Positions 1 through 10,423 of a DNA stretch of 64,000 nucleotides are shown one piece after another (the first letter of the stretch is position 1; every line of letters starts with the position of its first letter). The stretch is from Tilletiopsis washingtonensis. Lineage: Eukaryota; Basidiomycota; Exobasidiomycetes; Entylomatales. The translations under genes and the position numbers were made by a program. The stretch spans positions 125,348-189,347 of the forward strand of contig NW_020312021.1 of assembly GCF_003144115.1 (NCBI RefSeq), given 5' to 3'. Below the pieces are notes generated by a model, which saw only the letters and a list, made by a program, of their open reading frames with translations, was not told the origin of the DNA and ran no database searches.

Positions 1-53
1 AGTGGGCGTGCTGCGCCTCGCGGCAGCACACAGCTGACAGCGAGCACACGCAG

Positions 54-2215
54 GCATCATCGGCCAGATCACGCTGCACACGTCGCCCTACCTCGTGCTC
101 ATCACTGCACGCAAGCAAGTCGGCGAGCTCGGCGGCCATGCGCTGTGGATGGCGACCGACTTCCGCGTCTGTCCCATTCCGCGCGACAGCAAGCCCTCGG
201 TGCTGGAAGAGCCCGTGGAGCGCATGCTGCTCGGCCTGCTCAAGACGCACCTCTACTCGGCGCCGTTCTACTTTAGCTACGGCTGGGACCTGACAAGCAG
301 CATGCAGCGGCAGCAGGGCCAGAAGAAGGAGGCGCCGCTGTGGGAGCGCGTGAGTGGTGCTGCTCTGTGGTGCTGCGTTGCAAAACTGAGGCGCTGTCCC
401 CTGCCAGGCCGACGAGCGCTTCTTCTGGAACCGCTACCTGTCGGAGCGCTTCATCAAGGAGACACAGTCCGGCGCCGACCTCTCGCGCTTCATCCAGCCG
501 ATCATCTTTGGCTTCCTCGAGCTGAAGCAGTGCCGCATCAACGGCACGGGCTTCACGTTCGGCCTCGTTGCGCGCCGCTCGCGGCACCGTGCCGGCACGC
601 GCTACTTTTCGCGCGGCGTCGACAAGAACGGCGAGGTGAGCAACTTCAACGAGAGCGAGCAGTTTGTCGTCGCGGGCCAGGGCAGCGAGGAGCACCGCTG
701 CGCATATCTCCAGACGCGCGGCAGCGTGCCGGTGTTCTGGGCCGAGGTCAACAACCTGCGCTACAAGCCCGACCTGCTGATCATGGACAAGCACGAGACG
801 GTGAGTGGGCGAAGGGGCGGATGCGACGCTGGAGCTGAGAGAGGCTTGTCCTGCACCAGGCCGAGGCGACGGCGCTGCACTTTGAGAAGCAGGTGGCGGC
901 GTACGGCGAGGTGTACCTCGTCAACCTGGTCAACCAGAAGGGCTACGAGAAGCCCGTCAAGGACGCGTACGAGCGTGCCGTCGAGGAGCTGGGCAACGCG
1001 CACGTGCACTACACGTACTACGACTTCCACCACGAGTGCAAGGGCATGAAGTTCGAGAAGGTCATGCAGCTCGTCGAGCGCCTCGAGGGCAAGGGCCTGC
1101 GCATTGATGAGTGAGTGAGCGGCAGGGGGGCGCCGTGCCGCGCCATGGCTCACATTTCCGCAGCTACTTTGAGGACAGCGGCCGCGATGCCAAGCGGACG
1201 CAGGGCGCCGTCGTGCGCACCAACTGCATGGACTGCCTCGGTGAGACGTGCGGATGCGCCAGGCAGTGCAGCGCCTGACACCCTCGCAGACCGCACAAAC
1301 GTCGTGCAGAGCACGCTCGGCCGCTGGATCCTCAACGACCAGCTGCGCGTGCTCGGCATCCTCGCCGACGGCGAGCGGCTCGAGGACCACAAGGACTTCT
1401 GGCACGTCTTCCGCAACGGTGAGCTGCGATGTGCTGCCTGGCGCGATGCAAGGCTGACGCCACGCAGTCTGGGCCGACCACGCCGACGTCGTCAGCAAGG
1501 CGTACTCGGGCACGGGCGCGCTCAAGACTGACTTTACTCGGTGAGGCAAGCCCCTGCACGGCGAGGCTTCAAACGCGCTGACACGCAGGCGGCCAGCACG
1601 GGCAAGCGCTCCAAGGAGGGCGCGCTGCAGGACGGCGTCAACTCCATCACGCGCTACGTGCGCAACAACTTCTTCGACGGCAGCCGGCAGGACGCCTACG
1701 ACCTCTTCACCGGCGCCTGGACGCCGCGCAAGGGCGTGGCGGGCGACAAGCGGGCGCTCCTCGTGCGCGCTGTAAGTTGCCTTGGGTGCAAGCGAATGTC
1801 CAGATGCTGACGCCTGCGCAGATGCCGTACGTGCTGCTGCTCTCCGTGCTTGTTGTGCTGTTTGGCCTGCTGGCGCCGCTGGGCGACTCTGGTGAGCGCA
1901 CTGAGCTACAGCCGCGATCGCAGCACTGACATGCGCGTCGCAGACTCGAGCCGTCGCGCCCTCACGGCCACCGCCGTCGTCGTCGCCGCGACGTCCTTCT
2001 ACTTCATCACCGAGCGCGGCCTCGAGTACGTCGCCTGGCCCACGCTCAACCGGCCCGAGGAGACGATGTACTACGACGGCCCGGGCTACTCCTCGGGCCG
2101 CCATGGCCGCGCCGCCGTGCCCGGACACTACGACCGGCGCAACACGAGCAAGGCGAGCACGAAGCCCAAGGACGTCGCCGCGCTCAACAAGAAGGAGGGG
2201 CGCCGTGGCTACTGA
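54..2215 (+). CDS. SAC1: SAC1-type phosphoinositide phosphatase (5' end outside window)
   Basis: Sac-domain lipid phosphatase that dephosphorylates phosphatidylinositol phosphates, mainly PI4P, at ER and Golgi membranes. Exons read: 54-349, 408-800, 860-1110, 1164-1240, 1290-1418, 1468-1540, 1597-1771, 1822-1891, 1944-2215. The catalytic CX5R motif is seen as RTNCMDCLDRTN, interrupted by the intron at 1241-1289. The downstream stretch GTGALKTDFTRTGKR is typical of SAC1. Two hydrophobic segments near the C-terminus (exon 8, and the start of exon 9) fit the family's ER membrane anchor. The first exon seen starts in mid-codon after an acceptor at 52-53, so the start codon and N-terminal half lie upstream of base 1. 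The exon 7 acceptor at 1595-1596 was chosen over the one at 1587-1588 because only it keeps the conserved frame. Function is confident; the gene is only partial because the window cuts it. Confidence 0.93.
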
Positions 2216-2549
2216 GCGTCGCGGCCTGCGGATCTTGCACCTGTCGCTGCACCCACCCATCCCCGCAGCTGTGAATAGATCTCTTGAAGCATGCCGTGGA
2301 ACGCCGCACCGCCAAGCACGCGCGTTGCCCGCCGGCGCGGTGCGGCCGAGAAGCGCCGCTCGCGCGCGTGGGGTCGGAAGAACCTGCGCCCGCCGGCCGG
2401 CATCCCCCGATCGGAGACGCGCGCCGCCTCATCCGAGGCTGCTGCTGCTGCCGTGCTGCACACGCGCGCCAGCATGCAGACGAGTGACTTAAGTTGAGGC
2501 AGCTCTCTCCAAGTTCCTCTTTCCCAACCACACCCACAGCTCCTCCACC
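2216..2549. other. Intergenic: SAC1 3' side and SCOT promoter
   Basis: No gene seen. The last 60 bases before the CoA-transferase start are pyrimidine-rich, as in other 5' leaders of this window. Open frames here are short and lack the coding third-position bias. Confidence 0.6.
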
Positions 2550-4566
2550 ATGTATCGTGCAATCGCCTCGACTTCTGCGCTCCCGCGCGCGCGCATCTAT
2601 GCGCCGCTCTCTGTACGCATGCTCTCTGTGTCGGCCGCACGCAGCCAGGCGGTCGACAAGGTGGTCGGCTCAGCGCTTGAGGCCGTCAAGGACATCGCCG
2701 CCGGCTCGACGGTGCTCTCGTCGGGCTTCGGCCTCTGCGGCACGCCCGACACGCTCATCGATGCCATCTCCAAGACGCCCAACATCAAGGACCTCACCTG
2801 CGTGTCCAACAACGCCGGCGTGGGCGACCGCGGCCTCGGTGAGTCGAGAGGAGGCGTGCCGCGGAAGGCGCGCTGTGCGCGGTGTGCTGGCCAGTGCCGG
2901 CCTCGAAACCCCGGTGTGCGAGGCCGGCAGAAACGCAGCTCGCGGCACGCAGCAGCACAGTACCAGCTGCGCCAGGCCAGCTGCACCCTTCAGCGCGCCA
3001 CAGGGTCGCCGTGCCGACGTCTCGACGCCGTGCTGACGCCTCCCGCACCCAGGCAAGCTGCTGGGCACGGGCCAGATCGGCGCGATGATCTCGTCGTTCA
3101 TCGGCTCCAACAAGACGTTCGAGCAGGCGTACCTTACCGGCAAGGTCGGCCTGCAGCTCACGCCGCAGGGCACGATGGTGGAGCGCTGCCGCGCCGGCGC
3201 CTTTGGCATCCCGGCGTTCTACACGCCCACCGGCTACGGCACCGCCGTGCAGACGGGCGAGCTCGTGTCGCGCTACGAGCGGCGCGAGGAGGGCGACACG
3301 AGCGCGCCGAAGCCCAAGGAGTACGCCAAGCCGCGCGAGAGCCGCGAGTTCAACGGCAAGGGCTACATCCTCGAGGAGGCCATCCACGCCGACGTCGCGC
3401 TCGTGCACGTCTGGAAGGCCGACCGCATGGGCAACTGCATGTTCCGGTGAGTCGAAGCTTGCGTCCTGGCGAGAAGCTCGAGGCTGATCTGTTCCTAGCT
3501 ACACGGCCGCCAACTTCGGCGCTGCATTCGCCAAGAACGCCAAGATGACGATCGTCGAGGTGCGCTTCCTGTGCCAGCCTCACCTGCTGCACATGCTAAC
3601 GCTCCCTGACAGGCCGAGGAGATCGTCGAGACGGGCTCGCTCGACCCCAACACAATCCACCTGCCCTCGATCTTCGTGAACCGCATCGTGCAGGCGACGA
3701 AGCCCAAGGACATCGAGGTCGTCACGCTCTCGGAGCCGGCGTCGGAGAAGAAGGACGCCGCGGCGGCGCCCAAGGAGAAGTCGGACGCGCGCATGCGCCG
3801 CGAGCGCATCGTCTCGCGCGCCGCCAAGGAGTTGCAGCACGGCGACTATGTGAACCTGGGTGTGGGCATGCCGTCGCTTGTGCCGTCGTTCCTGCCCAAG
3901 GGCGTCGACGTGGTGCTGCACTCGGAGAACGGCATCCTCGGCATGGGCCCCTACCCGACCAAGGAGCAGCTCGACTCCGACCTCGTCAACGCCGGCAAGG
4001 AGACGGTCACGCTCCTCCCCGGCGGCTCGACGTTCGAGTCGAGCGAGTCCTTCGGCATGATCCGCGGCGGCCACGTCGACGTGACGATGCTCGGCGCGCT
4101 GCAGGTCGGCGCCAACGGCGACCTGGCAAACTACATGATTCCCGGCAAGCTGGTCAAGGTGCGCATGCCTCTCCTTCTCGCCTCGCCTTGTTGCTGACAC
4201 TCCCTCACGCAGGGCATGGGCGGCGCCATGGACCTCGTCTCGTCGCCTGACCACACCAAGGTCGTCGTGCTGACGGACCACGTCGACAAGAACGGCCGCT
4301 CCAAGATCGTCCAGGAGACCAAGCTGCCCCTGACTGGCTCGCGCTGCTGCAGCCGCATCATCACCGACCTCTGCGTGTTCGATGTCGACCGCAAGAAGGG
4401 CGAGCTGACGCTCATTGAGCTGGTGCGTGGCCTGCTCCGCTTCAGACGTGCGATCTGCGCTGTGCTGACTCCTCCGCTCTTGCTGCAGATGGAGGGCGTG
4501 ACGCTCGACGAGGTCAAGCAAAAGACCGACGCTACCTTCCACGTCGGTCCCGGCGTGCAGCAGTAG
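2550..4566 (+). CDS. Succinyl-CoA:3-ketoacid CoA-transferase, mitochondrial
   Basis: Transfers CoA from succinyl-CoA to acetoacetate or related acids, an entry point for ketone bodies or acetate in the mitochondrial matrix. Exons 2550-2838, 3053-3446, 3499-3559, 3613-4158, 4213-4422, 4489-4566 give 525 aa, the usual length for fused alpha+beta eukaryotic SCOT. The N-terminus ([20 protein letters not shown]) is Arg/Ser/Ala-rich with no acidic residues, as in a matrix-targeting presequence. The alpha half holds [13 protein letters not shown]. The beta half holds the catalytic-glutamate segment [12 protein letters not shown], with Glu at about residue 352. A Lys/Ala linker (about residues 275-295) joins the halves. 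Intron 1 (2839-3052) is 214 nt, about four times the local norm, and contains a strong hairpin annotated separately. The start is the first ATG after a pyrimidine-rich leader. Confidence 0.95.
2895..2929 (+). repeat. Perfect 11-bp inverted repeat (hairpin) in SCOT intron 1
   Basis: TGCCGGCCTCG at 2895-2905 is followed after 13 nt by its exact reverse complement at 2919-2929. In the transcript this would fold as a GC-rich hairpin inside the unusually long first intron. I see no C/D-box motifs around it. It could assist splicing, hold a structured RNA, or be neutral. Confidence 0.7.
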
Positions 4567-4703
4567 GCCTGCAGCGCCGCGAGTCCCGCAGGCGTAGACT
4601 GGAGGGAGAGGGGTTGTGCTAGCCAATGCATTTTCGTCACGAGTACACGCTGCGATGTGATGCGATGCAGTGCGAGATGCGCGTGGCCTTGCGATGCTGA
4701 GCC

Positions 4704-6602
4704 CTACCGCGCATGCTTGGGCAGAGGAAGCAGCACGCTGCCGAGCTTCTCATCCCATTCCCCTCCCATGCGCTCACTCGCGCGTTTCAACTCCAACCAT
4801 CCCTCCGTACCCGACACGTAGTGCACGCCGAGCGAGCGTACGGCAGTCTCTTCGATGCGCGCTGCCAGATGGGCAGAGAGCATGCCGCGCAGCAGCATCA
4901 GCGAGAGCTCCTGCCCGCCCACGACGTCGAGCGGATGAGGGGCTTCGAGCTGCGCCAATGTGGAGGCCCGCACGTCTGGCGACGCGAACGAGAGGAGCCA
5001 GAGCACGTGGCGGCGACGAATGGACCGCGCGGCTCGTGTGCGCCAGCCTCCGGCTTGAGCCGTCGAAGAGGAAGAGAAGTAGCTCGCAAGGCTCGGGCCT
5101 GAGCGACTCCATCGGCGAGCAGTGTCAGCGCCGAGCTGCTCGGCGAGCGCAGGCGGCAACAGCAGCACGTCGGCAAAGAACACGGGCGAGAGGCTGTGGA
5201 TGGCCGTCGAGCCTGCCTCTGCTCGTCGAGGCGCCACGTCGATGCTGCGCGCCAACGGATCGGGCGAGCTCAATTTAAAGCCCACACCGTCGTCTTCCGC
5301 TGCTCGCAGCTTCGCAAACGCCTCCAAGCGCGCTCGAGCCGCCTCGTCAAAGTCGCTGAGGAGCTGCCAGCCCACGGCTCCACGTTCAGGCGCTCTGCCA
5401 GCCCGTGCAGCCTGTACGTCGTTCGGCACGCTCTCGCTGCCGCCCGGAGCGCGTGGATCCGGACGCGGAAAGACGGAGAGTCGCTTCTTGAAGTGCAGCG
5501 TGGCTGCCTCTTTGAGGATGCGGGCCAGTGGCAGTAGCAGATCAAACGGCTGCCGTGCCAGCGACGAGAGAAGACTGCGCGTCGTCAGGGGTGACACGAC
5601 CGTCGAGGTGAGCGACGCAAAGAGCTTCTTGCGCAGCGGCGCGTCGGGCGAAGCATCATCTGCCGGCGCGACGAGTAGCAAGAGACGCACGTCGATATGC
5701 GGCGTCGCTGCGTCATCTGCCCACAAAGGGCGCAGGAGCAGGCGATACCAGCCGCCACGGTCGTTGAACGGGCTGACGTGAAAGGCACGTTCGAACGTCC
5801 ACGCGTGTTCGAAGTGTCCTCGATGTCGCGAAGCGCCGCTCTTGAGTGCATCTTCCTCCACGCCCGCCTCGAGAACGTAGACGTGTCGCTCTGCAAACGT
5901 GTTATGCACCTCGAGCACGGCCAGCCAGAATGCGCCGCGCTCGCCGGGAGTAGGCGAGGGTCGATGGACGTAGTAGATGGTGAGAGGATTGATGCCTTGC
6001 ATGCCGAGCAATGCGGGCATGCACACCATCCACGTCTCGCCCAGGCCAGCGGACCACTCGGCGTAGGAAACACCGTCTTGAGGTCCAGCCAGGAGATAAC
6101 CTCGCTCTCGCAGCTCGTACGCCAGCTTGGCGCGAATGGAGCCTTCGACGAGAGTGCGCGAGGAAGAAGGCAGCTGCGGCAATGCGAGATGCAGATGCGA
6201 TCGAGGCTGAATGCCCGTCAGAAAGGGCCAGCGAGTCGCGGCAGCCGCACCGCGCGGGCGCACGCCCCGCCAGACAAAGGCAGAGGCGGCATCGCACAGG
6301 CCACGCTCGAGCGCTGCCAGGTCGAAGAGGCCGTAGAGCGCCGGATAGGCGAATGCATGCGGCGCGGGGATGAAGCGTGCATGTGCAACGCGTGCCGAGG
6401 AGAGATAGGCGCTCGCTGGTGTCGCCGCAGTGACTCGTGTGTGGCGAGCTCCCTTGCGGCGAGGCAGCAGCGAGAGGAGAGAGGGCACGGAGAGGAGCAG
6501 CAGCAGCGCTGGCACGGCAACATCGAGCGCGAGCGTGCGCAGCCAACTCGAGGTGTGCGCCGCGGCAGCTGCTGCGCCAACGCTGGCGGTGCCGTTGCCC
6601 AT
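4704..6602 (-). CDS. DUF1365-domain membrane protein, intronless
   Basis: A 632-aa protein in one exon. N-terminal residues about 18-47 form a Leu/Ala-rich hydrophobic segment, probably a membrane anchor. The body matches DUF1365 (PF07103): ARFIPAPHAFAYPALYGLFD near the start, then NPLTIYYVH, EVHNTFAERHVYVL, and the characteristic AFHVSPFNDRGGWYRL. In bacteria DUF1365 genes often sit beside cyclopropane-fatty-acid synthase and flavin amine oxidase genes, suggesting lipid modification; neither partner is in this window, and the biochemical role is unknown. The start codon chosen is the ATG directly before the hydrophobic segment. It is transcribed divergently from the Afi1-type gene. Lack of introns in an intron-rich neighbourhood is compatible with bacterial ancestry, but that is inference. 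Confidence 0.8.
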   Translation of the reverse strand: MGNGTASVGAAAAAAHTSSWLRTLALDVAVPALLLLLSVPSLLSLLPRRKGARHTRVTAATPASAYLSSARVAHARFIPAPHAFAYPALYGLFDLAALERGLCDAASAFVWRGVRPRGAAAATRWPFLTGIQPRSHLHLALPQLPSSSRTLVEGSIRAKLAYELRERGYLLAGPQDGVSYAEWSAGLGETWMVCMPALLGMQGINPLTIYYVHRPSPTPGERGAFWLAVLEVHNTFAERHVYVLEAGVEEDALKSGASRHRGHFEHAWTFERAFHVSPFNDRGGWYRLLLRPLWADDAATPHIDVRLLLLVAPADDASPDAPLRKKLFASLTSTVVSPLTTRSLLSSLARQPFDLLLPLARILKEAATLHFKKRLSVFPRPDPRAPGGSESVPNDVQAARAGRAPERGAVGWQLLSDFDEAARARLEAFAKLRAAEDDGVGFKLSSPDPLARSIDVAPRRAEAGSTAIHSLSPVFFADVLLLPPALAEQLGADTARRWSRSGPSLASYFSSSSTAQAGGWRTRAARSIRRRHVLWLLSFASPDVRASTLAQLEAPHPLDVVGGQELSLMLLRGMLSAHLAARIEETAVRSLGVHYVSGTEGWLELKRASERMGGEWDEKLGSVLLPLPKHAR

Positions 6603-7055
6603 GGCGCCGACGCAGCTGTGCGGCAGACGACTCCGCGGTGCAAACGATCCGTCACCTCAGCTCTGTACTCAAGGCAATGCAAGGCGTTGACAGGCCAAGC
6701 GACGCCGAGCACCTCGCCTCGCGACACGCCGCTGCGCCGGCGCTACCTCCACTCTGACTCGCGAGCTTCAGAGACGTGGAGCGGCAGCGGGAACGTGGCT
6801 TGTGTGCCAGGCGGACGATACGGCGGACGATGCGTGGCGGCTGCGGCAGCGGGTGCTGAGCGCTGCGATGGAGCTGAGTGTGGGGTGTGAGGGCTAGAAG
6901 AAGAGAGCGGTGAAGGAGATGCGCCACGGCTGAGGCAGCAGCAGCAGCCGACGCTCGAGCCACCTCTTCCCGCGGCAACAGAACGCGCGCCGAGCCAGGG
7001 GCTCGCTTCTCGCCGCCTCCCACCACCATCCCCGCCGGCGGCTGCAGCGTCAGCA
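6603..7055. promoter_or_regulatory. Divergent intergenic region (DUF1365 gene / Afi1-type gene)
   Basis: A 453-bp gap between two start codons pointing away from each other. No TATA box or repeated motif stood out. The right half is CAG/CTC-rich, as in other 5' leaders here. Confidence 0.5.
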
Positions 7056-10000
7056 ATGAGTCTGCCCTCCAGCAGTCGCCTCTCCGCCTCGCCTCCGCGC
7101 GGCGGCGTGGCCGCCTCGCTGCCCGTCGTCTCTCCGCTCTCACACGCCGCAGCCTCGGGCGCAGGCACCGACTTCTCGCCGCCCGCACGCAGCCAGAGCC
7201 GCAGCGGCGGCGCGCCTCGGCGCAGCTCCAGCGAGGAGCGCCCGGCCGCCGCCGCAGCAGCGACGGCGTCTGCACCGAGCTCGAGCTCGCCGCACTATGC
7301 GCATCCACCTGCCCACTGTGCATTCGTCCTCGTCGCCGAGTTCGACATCGACAAGGGCAGCACGCTGTCGCATCAGTATCCGGCGCCCATTGGGCAGGAT
7401 GAGTAGTGAGTGCATGCAGCCGACACGGCGGGAGCGAGGCTGCGAGACCCAGATGACCGACAGGCGTCTCTCCCGCACAGCATGCTCGCAGAGCTCATGC
7501 TGCCCGACGGCGCACATGCGCGTGCTGAGGACTGGACGACCTTCTTCCTCAAGCATCCGCCTACTGCACGTGTGGCAGAGGCGCAGGAAGAGGTGGCAGC
7601 GCAGAGCGAAGGCGGAGAGGCGGGAGGCAGCGCACCGAGCATCACGCATGTGCTCAACCTCGTGCGCACAAAGCACGACAACTCTGTGCGACGGTGAGTG
7701 CGCGGAAGGACACGGCCTGTGCACGGTGTCGCGCGAGAGTGCATCAGGCGTCGGCGCATCTCGCAGGGCTGCTTGACTGACTGGCATGCCGATGCAGAGG
7801 CGCACTGGTCAAGGCCATGGCCATCGGCACGACACATCCGTTCATTCATGTTTTCAAGGTAAGCGCTCTGCTTGGCCTGCACGCTCTCGCCTCTGAACTC
7901 CGTCCTGGCAGCCCGTGCTTCTTCTAGCGCTAGACGACTTCTTCACCACAGGCGGTACAGCGCCTCTACAGCGTCTCTACGAAGCACTTAACAGCATGGA
8001 CCTCAGCGGCATGCCGCAGCTCTCGCGCGACGAAAAGTTCATCTTGCGTGCAAGCGAGCAGCGCGACTTGTTCCGCGAGCGCTTTGGCAGCGGTGGCCTC
8101 GAGAGGCAACGCAGTCGCAATGGCTCGGATGACATCAGCGCTTCGATGCACAAGTCGCTGCGGCCCAGACCGAGCAGCAACAGTATTGCTGTCTCGCTGG
8201 GCGACGATCCGCCAGAGCGGATGGGAGCAAGTAGCAGCGCGAGCCACAATGACGAGCGTGCCTCGTCTCCACCGCCAGCGAGTATGCCTCAGCCCCTTCG
8301 TCGGCCAAGCGGTGCCTCCATGCGCGCCAGTTCGCCAGCTCTGTCAGAGCGGAGACCGCCCCTGCTGGCCACTGCATTGGGCGTCGATGGCACACGGCAG
8401 CGAAGACCGTCTGCCGGCGCTTCTTCGTTGCTGTCGGGCGTCGGGGTGCAGCAAGGAGGCATGCAGGATACACACTGGTATGAGACGAGCGTTGTGTACC
8501 AGGGCAAGATGGTACGGCTGCGCATTCCTGTCGCCACATTTGCCGAGGAGGTTGGCGAGGTGAGTCTGCCGTCTGCTGCGATCCGCTGTCATGCTCATCC
8601 GTCTGGCGCAGTACTCGCTCGTGGCTCTGCACTCCTCGTTTGGCAATTCGACCCCTGTCGGGCCTCAGCATGCGCATCTCCACTCCAACGGCGCCTTGAC
8701 GCCCTCTCTCATCTTGCTCTTCAACGCAATCATGACGTCCAAGCGCGTCATTTTCCTCGGCCACGGACAGCCCGCCCACACTGTCGCAAGCCACGTACTT
8801 GCAGCCTGCGCATTGGCGAGCGGAGGAGGTGCAGTCTTCAGAGGCCTGATCAGGCGAGCTTTCCCGTACTGCAATCTGGGGATGATGGATGAGTTGGAGC
8901 GCACGTGAGCTGCAGCAGGCCGCCCAAGCGAAGCAGGAGGCGACCCACTGACGTTCGCCTGCCCTCACACAGTCCAGGCTACATTGCAGGCGTGACGAAT
9001 CCGCGATTCGAAGAGCTGCACGCCTGGGATGTGCTCTTCAACATCGAGACGGGCAAGGTCAGCGTTGCGAAGGACATCGAAGCGCCGCCTCCCCTTCGAC
9101 CAAACACACGTCCTTCTGCCGCATCCCGACACGGCACATTCTCGAGTGGCAGCATCGCGAGCATGTCGGGCAGCGCGGGCATTGGACACGAGGCCGCGGA
9201 GACGGGCGAGTTTGGAACGCTCGGAGGCGCGGCGCCGAGCATCAAGAGTGGCCGGGAGCGCACGGGAGGCAATGCGCAGGTCATTGAGGCGAGGCAGGAC
9301 GCACTCGATGTGCTCTTCATCGAGGACGTGAGTACGCGTCTTCGTCCCACTCCCATCCCTAGCGCTCACCTGCTTTCCTAGGTCCTCGGCGCTGTCCAAG
9401 CTCGCTACGGCGAGCGCTACCTTCTGGCGCGCTGGGTCGACTACGCACAAGGCTTTGCGCGCACGGCAGCGCGGCACGAGGAGCATTTCTACGGCCACAC
9501 GACGCTAGCTGCGCCCAGCCAACCTTTCCTGAACGGCCAGCTCGGCAGCGGAGTCGTCTTTGGCGACCGAGAGACGGAACTACGCGAGACACAGGCGAAT
9601 GCTCATCGCGCCGAGGGATGGCTCGCCACAGAGAGCTATAGGCTGTACAGAGATGTGAGTGCCGCCTGGCTTACTTGCTCCTGTCCGTGCTGACGGCGAT
9701 GCGTGCCCCAGGATGAGGCACAGAGGGAGCGACAGCGCGCAGCAGGCGGGCAGACGTACGACCTGCAGCACCAAGTGAACCGGCTCAAGCGGGCACGGCA
9801 GATCAACACCGCCGAGGCCGAGCTGCTCTTCTCGACGCTAGCATCGAGCATTCGCAGCGCCGAGCAGATGACGGAGCTGCTTGCGCTTCACCCGGCGCAC
9901 TCCGGCGGGCTTTCCAGTCTGAGCGTCGGTCTCCTACACCCCTCGTCTACGGTGCGCCACGCCACGCTCGAGCTCTTGCTGCAGCTCTCGTCCTTTGCCC

Positions 10001-10305
10001 TTGGGCAGAAGTTCATCCAGCAGCTCAATGTCTTCCATCGTCTCACCTTCGCGCGTCTGCTCTCGGAACGAGGAGACGCGGCGATTCTCTGCGCGCCGCC
10101 CACGGCGGGCATCAGCCACGCACCACCGCAGTTTGCGAGGCGACCGTCGGGCGGCACGATGCGCGACGGCCTGCCTAGCTCGGCTGGCTCGTTGCCCTTC
10201 TTGGCGAACTCGAGTGCCTCTCATGCGTATCTCGCACAGCCGAGCTCGGCCATCGACAGCCGCGCTCCTTCGCCGTCGGCGCTGAGCTACACTGCTGCCA
10301 CGTGA
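7056..10305 (+). CDS. AFI1: Afi1/SPA (DENN-like) polarity protein
   Basis: Homologue of yeast Afi1, which binds the Arf3 GTPase and helps keep the polarity axis and vesicle delivery. Exons 7056-7405, 7481-7693, 7798-7858, 7912-8559, 8612-8904, 8973-9327, 9382-9654, 9712-10305 encode 928 aa. After a Ser/Ala-rich leader of about 90 residues comes the Afi1 N-terminal docking signature FVLVAEFDIDKGSTLSHQYP and then YMLAELMLPDGAH, which spans intron 1. The middle matches the SPA domain (PF08616) with LILLFNAIMTSKRVIFLGHG and GYIAGVTNPRFE. Between them lies a low-complexity Ser/Pro/Arg insert (about residues 250-400). The C-terminal exon is predicted helical and ends in another Ser/Pro-rich tail. 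Family assignment is strong; the exact GTPase partner in this fungus is inferred. Confidence 0.88.
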
Positions 10306-10423
10306 GGCCCGCCACTTCGTTCCCCCTTGCTCTTTACGCCGCGATCCTCCTGCTCCCTTTACGCACCGTCACCAACCTCTGTAGCAACACTCTCATGCTC
10401 GCTCATCAAATTGTTCTGGTGTT

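Noticed and set aside
1588-1597. Earlier acceptor for SAC1 exon 7 (ending 1588)
   Set aside because: It shifts the frame out of the conserved TRTGKRSKEG segment; the acceptor ending 1596 keeps it.
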